Shown: piece after piece, positions 40,001-52,000 of the stretch | How the letters are laid out: each line of letters opens with the position of its first letter | Numbering within the stretch: the first letter of the stretch is position 1 | DNA from: Schistocephalus solidus | Lineage: Eukaryota; Platyhelminthes; Cestoda; Diphyllobothriidea; Diphyllobothriidae | DNA length: 64,000 nt | Assembly: GCA_017591395.1 (NCBI GenBank) | Contig: WEDG01001547.1 | Coordinates: forward strand, 465,793 to 529,792 | Direction of reading: 5' to 3' | Notes under the pieces: model-generated | Database searches by the model: none | Seen by the model: only the letters and a program-made list of their open reading frames with translations | Told to the model about the DNA's origin: nothing | Made by a program: the position numbers and the translations under genes

Positions 40001-43000
40001 CAGCGCAAGTCTACTATCACATTAAACTAACTCACGCGCAAGTCACCGTCCCTGCTCCACTTTCCCATGGAGCATACGGTGGAAATCGTCGGGCTACGAC
40101 GGTCGAACTGTCGTGTGCCTGGAAGTCTTTGTGCCCCCTAAACGGGCCACGTGGTAGATGCGTTGGACCGACATGGGGCCACATTAGGACACGGCAGGCG
40201 TTATTCGGGTTGCGCTCCCATAAAAAATGCCGAACATGGAGGTGTGGTGGTACGCCTAGGGGCGGTTAGGACTTAGGGGACCATGCCGCGTCAGCTACCT
40301 GCGTCCTCTCCCGCCTCCGGTCTTCTTGACTCTGTCTTGACAACAGGCTCAGGTGGGGGTGGAGGAGAGAGTGCGGTAGCTGCAGCGCAATACTACTATC
40401 ACTGAAAACTAATTCACGCGCAAGTCACCGTCCATGCACCACCCTTCCGTGGAGCATACGGTGGACATCATCGAAATCGACGGTCGAACTATCTTTTGCC
40501 TGGAAGGTTGCCAACTGACAATTACACTCAGATCTCACAGTTAGTCCACTGTGTGTTGTGCGTAGTGTTTGACTGGTGGTCTGAGAGTCAGGCTGCGATG
40601 GCTCCTTCTTAACGTGACCTCTGGCTATCTGACACATGTGAGATATAAGCCGTTCAACCCCCTGTTGTGTAAAATCCTGGTGCTCGTGTTTGGGGGCCAG
40701 GTCATGTACGTAGTACACGTAGACAAGGTCACCAGCAGCTGCACCCACTTCCGCATCAGACAAATGACCGGCTCGGACGGTCGTCTGAATGTGGGGGTGG
40801 GGCAGAGAGTGAGATCGACAGCTCAGCGCATTTTCTTCACTATAAACAATCTGCCGCGCTTGAAACTATCACGGTGCGCTAAAAGCCGTTGCTTGGAAGG
40901 TTGCCAACTGACGGGATAACTCGGACCGTGTGGTCAGCCCAATGAGTGTTTTGTGTGGAGTGGCTGACTGGCAGACTGACAGTCAGGCTGCAATGGCTCC
41001 TTCTTAATGTGGCCTTTATGGCACTCCCACTCCATGGGATCCGAGCCAAGTGTGGTTGTTCACCCAGGGGCGGCTCCTGCCACGCCAGTCACCTGCGCCC
41101 TCTCCCATCTCTGGTCTTCATGATTCTGTCTTGGCACCAGGCTCAGTTGGGGGAGGAAGGGAGAGTGCGGTAGCTGCAACGCAAGGCTACTATCACTTAA
41201 AACTAATTCACGCACAAGTCACCGTCCCTGCACCACCCTTCCGTGGAGCATACAGTGGACATCGTCGAAATCGACGGTCGAACTGTCGTGTGTGGCCCGC
41301 GGGTTGTAGGGGTACTAGTTAGGGGTAGCACCACAATAATAGCATTTGGCCACTCAATTTGTCTCGTACAAGTGGTTAATGCTCCTGTGAAAGCCTCTAA
41401 ATGGTACGCAACTCCCACCTGTGGCTCCTCGAATTTGGCTTCTTCCAGCTGCAACACCCCGCGCAACCGTCACGACTTGCGGGCTAAATCAAATGATGGT
41501 CTGCGGTGCTGTGTGGCCCTCCACACCCGGTATGTCTGACTCCTGAACTTCCCACCTCCCCACCCTCTCAAAAGGTCCTACGGTGGGTGCGACAGCAACC
41601 CTATAGGTGGCCCAGGCTAACTTGGGTCGCTCTCCCACTAAAACAAAACCGTGACCCATAGTGGAGTTCGGCAGCCGTCTGGGATGTCCAAACAGCCCTG
41701 TTTAAGGACAGCACTGCTTGTCTACTCGCGGAGGAAGGGACTAGAAAAGGTGCCCTAAAAATGTCGTGTCTTACGGCTTCTGCAGCTGGCCGTGGCTCGG
41801 AGATCGCAAAATACGCGGTCGTAAAACTCAAACAAACAACAATACCCCCGTCCCCATACCCCGCGCCATACCATCCGGACTGCTCGGGTGAGTCCACTCA
41901 CATTAGCAGCCTGGAATTTTCATTACTTTTTAGACAATCCGAGGAGCAACCGGCCAGAACGGAGGACGGCGCTAGTCATTCGGCAACTGGCGCCCTACAA
42001 GGTGTACATTGCTGCTCTCAGCGACACCCGATTCTCTGAGCAGGGTCAACTAGAGGAGGTGGGTGCCGACTACACCCTCTGGAGCGGCCGACCAAAGGCA
42101 GAGTGAAGCGACGCTGGTGTCGCCTTTTTCATCCGTATGGACATCGCGGGACGTCTGCCCTGTATGCCATTATCACCGTCATTGCCACTGCCACCCCCAC
42201 TACAATTAACGACAACTCCCAGCCCCTCCCAATTTTTCGTGCCCACACTGTGCCCGCAATTTCACCTCACGCATCGGCCTGGTCGGTCACCTGCGAATCC
42301 ATCGCACGGAGACTAGTGAACCAGTGCCTGTGAATTCGACATACAGTCACCGCGCCCGTCTCCACTGCCCTCGCTACTCCCGCACATTCGCACACCGCAA
42401 AGGCCTCTTCGGTCACATACGTCTCCACGATAACCTGCAGTAAGCCATCGTAGGCTAAACCAAATCACTGCACAACTACCTCCACCAATCTATACAGAAA
42501 TCCCTCATCATCATCATTTACCTGAGAATATCACGGTGTCCTAGAAACCATGGCTTGGAAGGCTTCCAATCTGACGCTTACACCAGACGACGTCATCGGC
42601 CCAGTGTATATGCTGTGTGAAATGAGTGGCTGACCAGTGGACTGGGAGTCAGACGGCAATAGCTCCTCCATGTCCCCTAATTTAGTTAATCCTGGTGTGT
42701 GCGTTATGGGGGCCAGGTCGTCCTGTGGCGCTCGAAGATGGGTACGCCGACCCGTCAGCCAATGCACCCACTCCCACATCAGACACCTGACTGGCTCGGA
42801 CGGTGGTCTGAATGTGAGGGTGGGGGAGAAAGTGAGGTCAACGGCTTAGCGCATTTTCCTCACTATAAACAATCTGACGCGTTTGAAACTATCACGGTGC
42901 GCCAAAAGTCCTGGCTTGGAAGGTTGCCAACTGACGGGATAACTCAGACCACGTGGTCAGCTAAGGGTGTGTTTGGTGTGGAGTGGCTGACTGGCGGACT

Positions 43001-46000
43001 GAGAGTCAGGCTGCAATGGCCTGCGCCCTCACCAATCTCCGGTTTTCTTTACGCTGTCTTGACACCGGGTCCAGTAGGAGTGGAATAGAGGGCGAGGTAG
43101 ATGCATCGCAAGTCTATTCTCTCTGTATTCCAGCGCAAGTCACTGTCCCTGCACCACCATATTGTGGAGCATACGGAGGACATCCTCGGAAATGATTGTT
43201 GAACTAGCGTGTATTTAAGAGAGAGAGAGTGTGTGTGTAGGGAGTCCACATAGTGCCTTCAGTAAGGGCATGTCTGGGTTTGTCATGAGGATGAATACCC
43301 GGTTTGGACAGCCGTGATTGGCCATAAACCGGACTGTCATTGGTGCACACGTGCAAGTATGTGTGAGAAGCGTAGCATCGCAACAGGCTCCCGGAGTAGG
43401 GACACTACACTTCTGTGGAGCGCTTTTGAATGTTTCCCGTAAGTTACAATTTTCCAACAGTCATGTCATCTTAAATGACGAGTAGAGTGAGGCATGGCAG
43501 AAACAAATTTCCCGATAACAGGATGGATGAGAGCTTCGTTGCAATCGCTTGTTTGTCTCCCCCCACGGGACACGGGAATAGAATCACTAACTACCTACGT
43601 AATAGAGGTAGCCTTGTGCTAGATTCATGGAAGAGTAAACATTCCCGTGTCCTGACGCTAACATAGCATCAACCCTAACTTTAACCATAACCCTAATCTT
43701 AACCTTAATCCTAACTTTAACCTTAACCTAATTTCCCTGGAATTTACCGCGAAACCACCTCTATTCTGACCGGTTGCTATTCTCATGTCCCGCCAGGAGT
43801 GACCTTATTAGGAATCCCTATGTAAGACTGTCGCGTCTTGTTTTTGAGCTAGCTGACGACGAGGCTTATTTATAGGCTATAAATTTTCATTTCATCAGTA
43901 GCAATTTCCCACTGGAAGAACGATCCCATCTTGCCAAGCATGAGCCTAAAACCCTAGAAATAGACGCATAATTTCGAAAAACATGCATGCAACGAGTCCA
44001 GAGTGGACTGAGTGCCAATAACCGAAGATAGTAATATTTTCTCCTTTCGCATCGCAAGCAAAACGACACACGAACAACAGAAAGGAGTAGGTTGTCAGAA
44101 AGACGGACAAAATCGTGCATTTTTGAAGGTTACTTCACGCAGTGTGAGAGTGAGCATTTTCTGAAACTTTTCGGCTGCGCTAGCGAACTTCTTCACACAA
44201 ACCTTGTAGCATACATTGCCAAAATTTAAAGAGTAAATGCCTCATTAGAGGTTGTTGACGATTCAGCACTAATCAACTGAACCAACACAGCCGATGCTAA
44301 GCAAATGGGATTACAGGAAGCTGAGGCTGGCTTGTGGAACATTCAGTTAGTTAGGCGTTCCCCTACCACCATCTCATTTTCGAAAGAAACATCGTATCTC
44401 CTCACCAAAGTTGGAGATTAATTATTTTACGCTTTGAGAAAACCCTCCAGTAATTACAAGATGCCCATAAATTACCAACCTGCAAGAAAGGATGTTTAAC
44501 CTGTTAAGGGAAACTTCCTCCCTACTGACCATTGTCAATTGACCATTTTGAAGGACCAATAAAATGTTTCGCCGTTTCCCTAAGTTAGTTTTTAAAAAGC
44601 TTCATTGTCATGAATGTGGGGCTCTCGCATCCGTAGCCCGCCTGAACGTCTATTAAGCTAAAATGTATTTCATGGGGGCGGTCATCAGCAGTGAGTCATT
44701 GTCGTTTGATCCTATTACTGGTATCATTTAAGAGGATTAACCTTACCTATCTCACTTAACGTGGTGGAAGAAAATATGTCTTAAACATCCAACCAACCCG
44801 CTTAGTACATGTACATGCAGACTCGAAATTTGGCCACAAGCTAAACTAGCCTGGAGTTAAATAAATGCTAGTGTTTAAGACCAACACAATCGTCAGTGTT
44901 TCCAAAGAGTGTTTTATTGGATTGTGGCAATTTCTGATGGTCATCATAGTTTTCTTCAGTTAAAGAATCTTTTATTGAAAACTTCAGTATGAATAAAGAC
45001 GAGTGGGGAAAGTTTGTAAAGCCTAGGGCAGCCATTGCACTCAACACAAAATCTGTGCAAAATTTCATAAAGTATACGCAGGATTCTGCCGCTTCTTTTG
45101 GGTCTCTGGATCTAACACTTTGACTTATTCATACATATTGAAGAAGGGGATGGAAGACCTCGGACAGTTAAAGACACTGACCAGCCACCCTGGTTTCGTC
45201 TACTCACCCGGGTTAACACCCAGCATATTCCTTTTTAGAAAAATTCGTTTTTACGCAATTAGCCGTTTATTCGATTTGGCTGCATGGATTTCGCACATGA
45301 CCGCGCTTCTTCTAAAGTAATTTATTACGTTGACGTTCCTGAGGTTTATCTTTGGGCCCCATAGCGGCAAACTTCTGGATGGATGACCTTGACAACAGTT
45401 ATGCTGCGACATTGAAAACAGATTCCTTACATTCGGTGTGGTGCGATGTTACTACCGCGTTGGGACTTGACACCTGCCAGTGCCCAAAATATTATGCTGT
45501 TAAAATTATTGTCTCTAGATGTTTTCCTTTCGCATTCCTTAATTCTTCACAACAGGAAATTTTCTTGATTAGGACCACCACCTAAGAAATCCAAATGGGA
45601 GAAGGTTAATGGCGTTAACTTACAGCATGTTTGTTTTCCAGATTATTTTTCAATTGTTCCATCTCCTCGCGATGCGTTTCACTCATCTTCTGGATTTCAG
45701 ACTCCAGCTGTTCCGTCCTGACTCGAAATTCCTCCCGTTGGCGAGCCGATGTGGCGACCATTCGTTCCCTCTCATCTGCATTCTCAGCCAGCAGACGTTT
45801 ACGCAGTTTAGCCAAACTCTCCCGTTCGTCCTCAACGAGATTCTCAAATCTCAAATAAAGAGGTCTCGTGTATGCTTTCTACGGAGCCAACAATGTCTAA
45901 CAATAACTAACGTATATATCGATTTCAGGCCGTCTCGGGATTCAATTAAAAGACACAGCCGTGTCGCAAATGCGGAATCTGGAGCTACTTACTATTAAAG

Positions 46001-49000
46001 AGGATTAGCAGGTCACGAGGTAGCCTCTGAACGTGAGAGGTTGCGTCACCCCATTGGCGGTGACCACTCCCGTAGGCCGTTGAATCCTAAGTCAGGGCCT
46101 TACCAAATTCGGATTGCAATCTGCACTTTACGTAGGAGAAGCTGAGCTCATATGCTCCGATTAGTGATCTAGTGCACCGTTTACGGCTCGATCCTGCTCT
46201 GACTGTCTCTCAGCCTAGAGGACGCAGTCACCTGACTCTCTTGGGGTGGGGCATTACACTTATCTTAGCCTCTACATGGCTCAAATAAGTTCAGTTAACG
46301 AGATTTCTTGGTTGAAGGTACAGATAGTGTTGGCTAGGAACAATAAAACTGCAGATATTAGACATGGTGATCGCTTTTGAAAAGGAATTTTAGAGTTGAT
46401 TTCAAATTTGAGCCTATATGGCACCAGGACTTCTGGATGTTCGTAGTATTTACTCCATCCATAGTTTCGTCACCAAATTACTCTTAAGTTAGTAGTATTC
46501 CAAGTAATTTTTTCGTACTTCATTGACTTACGCTGCACCACACAGACCTTTTCCCTTACACTAAGCATCCAATTGTCGTGGGAAGGTTGCCCTTCGTTCA
46601 ACCCTGTGTTAAGATGCCATGGAGCACTAGCTGATTCTAATCTCAACATAATGACGAAACCAAATGGCGTGATGGGTCTGCTGGGGAACATCCCTCGTTT
46701 TCTTTACTCGAAATAACAAAAACCAGGGCTGGATAAAATTGTCACACAGAGGATGGTTACCTTTCATTAGCCAGTCGTCTCTCCTTGGCACAGGCTTCCT
46801 CCTTCTCCTGAGTTAGTGCCAATCGAAGCTCATCCAGCTGCCGACCGTAGGCCTGAAAGGCTCGTGCATCTGCCGCCTGCACCTGGCACATACAGTCTTT
46901 GCGGAGTTCTTCCAGCTCTTCCTTGTGACTCGCCACCAAACGAGCAATCTCCTTCTCCACCCCTTTTATTGTCAGCTCCTGGGCGATACGGAGGCGAGTG
47001 TTAAAAATGATAATAATCTTAGACTAACGGGAAGCTGGGTTGGTCGAGTTGGTAAAAGACTGACAAACCACAAACGCTCAGGCGCCAAATAATGGAGCCA
47101 AAAGACCCACTACCACGGCAAGAAACGTCTGGAGTCCTTTACCGAATCTGCTGCAATTGCGGACAAAGTAAATACGTCGGAAAACCTGGGCGACCACTCT
47201 GCACGTGAATGGCCGAGCACGCGGCATCAGTGAGGAGGAAAGACACTTACTCTCAAGTCCCGGCTCATACGACGGGACCCGGCCACACCTTCAAGTTTGA
47301 CAAGGCCGAAACACTCGCAAAGGCTGACAACCGCGTGAGCCGTGAACTGGCCTGCAGTCAATTAATAAGCGCAATGATCTCGCGGCCCCCATATTCTGTG
47401 TTGCGATTTTGTCTAAGCGAACTTGCCAGTCACGGGGGGAGGATGCGAATGACTAGTAGTCCCGGTGACAGCAAGCCAAATGGCTGAGTAATCGACACGC
47501 CAGGAATCGACAACGGTCATGAAATCGCTGCCATTAATGACTCGGGTACAGACCCAAATCCAACCATCGCATCAAATACCACCCCCGAAGATGAACACCA
47601 GGACTGCCAGCGATAGTAGGCGTGTGGTGGCCTAGGAACCATGCCCTATTTATACTGCACAACGTGTGCCCCAAGTACGCTTTTCAGCAACTGTCTCTGA
47701 TGATGCGTTGGAGACAGAATCCAAAACGTCAGGCCAATAAACGCCATGCTCCAGTGATCGCCTCTTCTTCTTCTTCTTCTTCTGAGCTACTTCCTGGTAC
47801 TCACCTGTTCACTTCTATATGAGCATAAATGGTCATTTCTCTTCGTCCAGTTTGCATCGTTAGGAAATAATATATTCACGTAAATTCACGTCATTAAGTT
47901 ATAACAGTACTCGCCTCCATTACCTGCCGGTCGCCGATATATGGTCAAAAATAATGCAAGTACATATTCATCAAAATGGAACGAAACTTTGGTCGCATCA
48001 CACCTAGATCCGTAAGAATCTTTTGACCTGACAAGTCCTCTGTATTACGCTCCTGTACAAAAACTTCCAAAAATAATGCAGGAAATTTGGGGTAGCTGAC
48101 TCTGCTTTGGAAATCAAAATGGAAACAAAACTTGAAGACAGTTGCAGGGGAAGCCCATGGGGTAGAGTGACCGTTTTCGACCGGTCGGATTGACAAAACC
48201 GGATTGACAAAACCCGATTGACAAAACCGGATTGACAAAACCGGAATTGACAAAACCCGATTGACAAAACCGGATTGACAAAACCCGATTGACAAAAACT
48301 GGATTGACAAACCGGATTGACAAAAACCGGATTGACCGGATTGACATAAACCGATTGACAAAAACCGGATTGACAAAACCGGGTTGACAAAACCCGTGGT
48401 TTGCATATAGGCTCGATTGCTGTTTAAGTAAACATTCGAGCCCGAGTCGCAGGTTCGCCATAACCACTGCAGCTTTCTTCTGCGTTAGTGATACAACTCC
48501 TCAATTAGCGCTTGGAAACAAAGGAAATTATGCACGTCTTATGTGTGGGTTGCCATATGTCTGAGGGAAGGAAGTATATTAAATAACCTCCACTACAAAG
48601 GAAAGCTTGTAAGGTTTGGGGACTGATTTGCGTCTACCCTGAGGACTACAAAACCTTTTTAGTCGTGGAAGCTTCCAAGGGCCAGTGAGGCAAATTTACA
48701 AAATCAGTCCTGCATTCCCTGGAAAAAAATATCTCATGAACTTATCCTTTACGTCCTCTTTCACAGTAAAATATTTCTGAACTAGTGGAAACTTTAAAAG
48801 GAAAAATCCGTTCTTTTTCTGTTTTCTGCAAGAATACAATTGCTGTATACAGCCGTGCTTGATAACTGCTAATGAAGGTGAGAAGACGGGTTGTTCACTA
48901 GCTTAGGTGCTGGCAACCCGACGCGTCCAGAGGTGGCGGAGAGTGGAACGGCCTTCATTGAAGGTTAGTTGCGAAATAAGCAGACACTCGGGTCTGGCAA

Positions 49001-52000
49001 ATAAGCAGTTGTGGATCAGCAGTGACAGTGCTACTAGGACGTGGAGGGTTGAGGGCTAGCAGTCTGACTGCCTTACAAAATGGCGTGAATCCCAAGGACG
49101 GCACTGTGACATGGCAACTGTGAACCGCCATTAAATAAGTTCGTTTGCCACCACTGCCTTGTGGTTAAGCTTTTGAGCCAAAGCGCTAGAAGAGGAACTT
49201 TGAACAAACCATCCAAGTGACTTTTGAAGACCCCCCGTACTCACAATTCACAAGAAGCCTCATAAAATATGTTCGATTACAATCCTACGATTCATGCAAC
49301 GACATCCGTGGGAACCCAGGCGTTCTGAAACCCAAGTCCAGTGGTGCCGACGAATAGTATGCGAGCTAGACTACTCAATCGTAATTTAACCACTGGTACT
49401 GGAGCATTGAATATGAGAACGTTCGTGGACCCTGCTACTTAAAGTCTGTCGACAGGCATCCTTTATCAGTACAGCTGCTGCCTGTCGGAAATCCGAATTC
49501 CTGACTCGGGTGCTCGGAAAATAAAGATCCCGGGAGCCAACTCACACTTCACCCTGTACCATAGTGGCCCACGCGACTCCTCTGGTAGACATGGTGTGGC
49601 GATCGTCCTCTCGTGACAAGCGAACCGTGCAATACATGCTTGGAAACCAGTCAATTAACGGATGGCCTAAGTGCGATTGGAGGGTCATTTCACAAACACC
49701 TCTATCGTCTCCGTGTACGCACCAACTTCCGCTGTCAAACAGAGCAACAATGATCAATTTTACTCATAGCTGCAGGCGTTATTTAAAAGACTCCCTTACC
49801 GTGATCTGCGTATTGTTGCGTAGGACTAGAATTGCCAGAATAAACCTAGTAACTTCATAAAAGTCATCTTAGTGGCCGTTTTGGCTTGGTAACCCATGTG
49901 ACGACGGTAAGAGATTGCTGAACTTTGCTGATCCGAACCGATTGTTTGTCGCGAATACGTGCTTCAAGCATCGTAACAAACATCTGCTGACCTGCTATTT
50001 AAACGGTGGTCATACGGTCAGTCAGATCGACTGAATTCTAGTCAGTTCAAGGTTCCACAGCTGGGTTCATGTTAGCAGATCACTGCGTGGTGCCGAGATT
50101 GTGCCATGGCACCCGAATGTGCTATGCTTTTAAGGCTCTTTCAAAAATGCATTATTTGCTCAGCAGTAGTTTATGCAAGTATACTTCAATTCATCGGAAG
50201 TGTGCGCTTTGCTACATAACTTTCCAGCACCAGTTTGAAGTAGGGAATTGAGGCCTGATATGGTCTAGGGAGGTTGAATCTGAAAGGCCAATCATTTTGA
50301 ATCATAGTTCTTCGGTTAGATATCGACGTTTTCGTTTACATGAATTTGGCAAAACACAGTTCACTACAGCAAAGGTCATTGACAGCGTTTAGAAATCCCT
50401 CTTTGCATGTACTTAATTGAAAAGTGGAACTCCCAATATTTCATTTAAAGTCGAATAAGGTAGTATGCACAGAGTGTCATGAGAATAAAAAAGTGCCATA
50501 AAATTACCTTTATTGATTTTATCTTCGAGGCCTCCCAACGTTCACGGCGCAATTTCTCAGCTGCGACAAACTTGCCCTGGAGCTTTTGTATTTCACATTT
50601 ATGGCTGAAATGAAGGCGAAAGGCGTTCTAATACCAAGCGTTGCCCAAATTTCAACAGACGATACTTAGTTTAGCGATTGCATTCAGGTGTGCAAAAGAC
50701 CTCTGCTAACAATCCCCGCATAAGAAGCTGAATGAGAGCTTGGGTAGGAGACCAGTAAACACACCAAGAAATTAAAAGTATAAGTAAAGAAACGACTACC
50801 ACATCCTCGTTTATGGTAACCACATCTGTCTATAAAAACGGAGGAATTGGGAGAGAACCTAACTCACACGTAAGTATGCCTTTTCGTCTGTTTGGCGTTA
50901 CTTTTCAGTCTAGTTTTGTGCCATTTACCCGACACACTAAATTATTGTCGAATTTCTTATTCTGATAGACTTAATGGTATGATTAAACAGTTTGGAAATA
51001 TGTGATCTGGACAATCATTAATATAAAAAAGAAAGGTTATAGTGAGGGATCTAGTGAAAATTGGAACCCGCTAGAAGTAAGCTGCCTCCCACAGCCCCAA
51101 ATACATCCAAAATCCATTTTTGGAGCATGGGAGAAATAAACGCTTGTGCCTGAATTCGGGATATATAAAGATCCCGCAACGCCGGCAAATTTATCTTCTC
51201 TTTCGGCACAGTTTGTCCATAAATGGTAGATGTGACATTTCAAAAGAAACCAAGTCTCCAAAGTATCCCTCATTTATGTGAAGGTCTAATTCTTAGGCAT
51301 TGGAACTCAGCTTTTCAGTTCGAAGCCAGATTCAGGCCATGTGTTAACATATCACAACTGTACAGGCACACTTAAGCAAACATAAGGAATAATATAATGC
51401 ATAGAATGAATTTGTGTCAAAAACGTCATTCACAACATCGATTGGGTGGGGATCGAATATGTGGCCCCACTTAGTTTTTAATACTAAGAACTGCCTATTT
51501 AGTTCATTTGAGTAATCTTAAATAAACCCAGCTCCTGTTCTTTCTTTCCCTTTCGTGTCTCTCTTAGGAGTTGTGGTTAATGTCCGGCTAAAGGCTATTT
51601 ATTAGAATAAGGGCTATAAGAGGATGAGGTTAGGATAAGTGTTAAGGTAAAGGTTAACCAATAGTTCCGGACGCTAACAGAAGACCGTACATCAAAACGC
51701 GCTACGAGTACTCACTTATCCTCCAACTGCTTTTGTTTGGCCTCCGCCTTTTCTTTAAGGAGTCGCATATCGTCGACAAGTTTGCTGCACTGTTCTGTGA
51801 GCGCCTGTTTCTCAGCAATCAGCTCGTCAATTAATTTATAGTTTTTATTAAGGGTCGCTTCGTAGTCATCCTTTTGTGCAGCAATGCGTTCTTCATAAGT
51901 CCTTTCAGCATCGTGTAGCTGTTGCATGCTTAGATCTCGCTGCTGCTGAAGGCTGTCGTACTGTTTAGTGACAAACTCCTCTAGCTTCGCAGTTTTTACC

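Noticed and set aside
39322..40269. Plus-strand ORFs starting (M)[13 protein letters not shown] as a protein family
   Set aside because: They are read-through of the tandem LINE 3'-end units. The frame differs between units and the same sequence on other copies is untranslated.
47945..48467. Minus-strand ORFs of 117-153 codons rich in [17 protein letters not shown] repeats
   Set aside because: They are translations of the GGATTGACAAAACC minisatellite and occur in all three frames.
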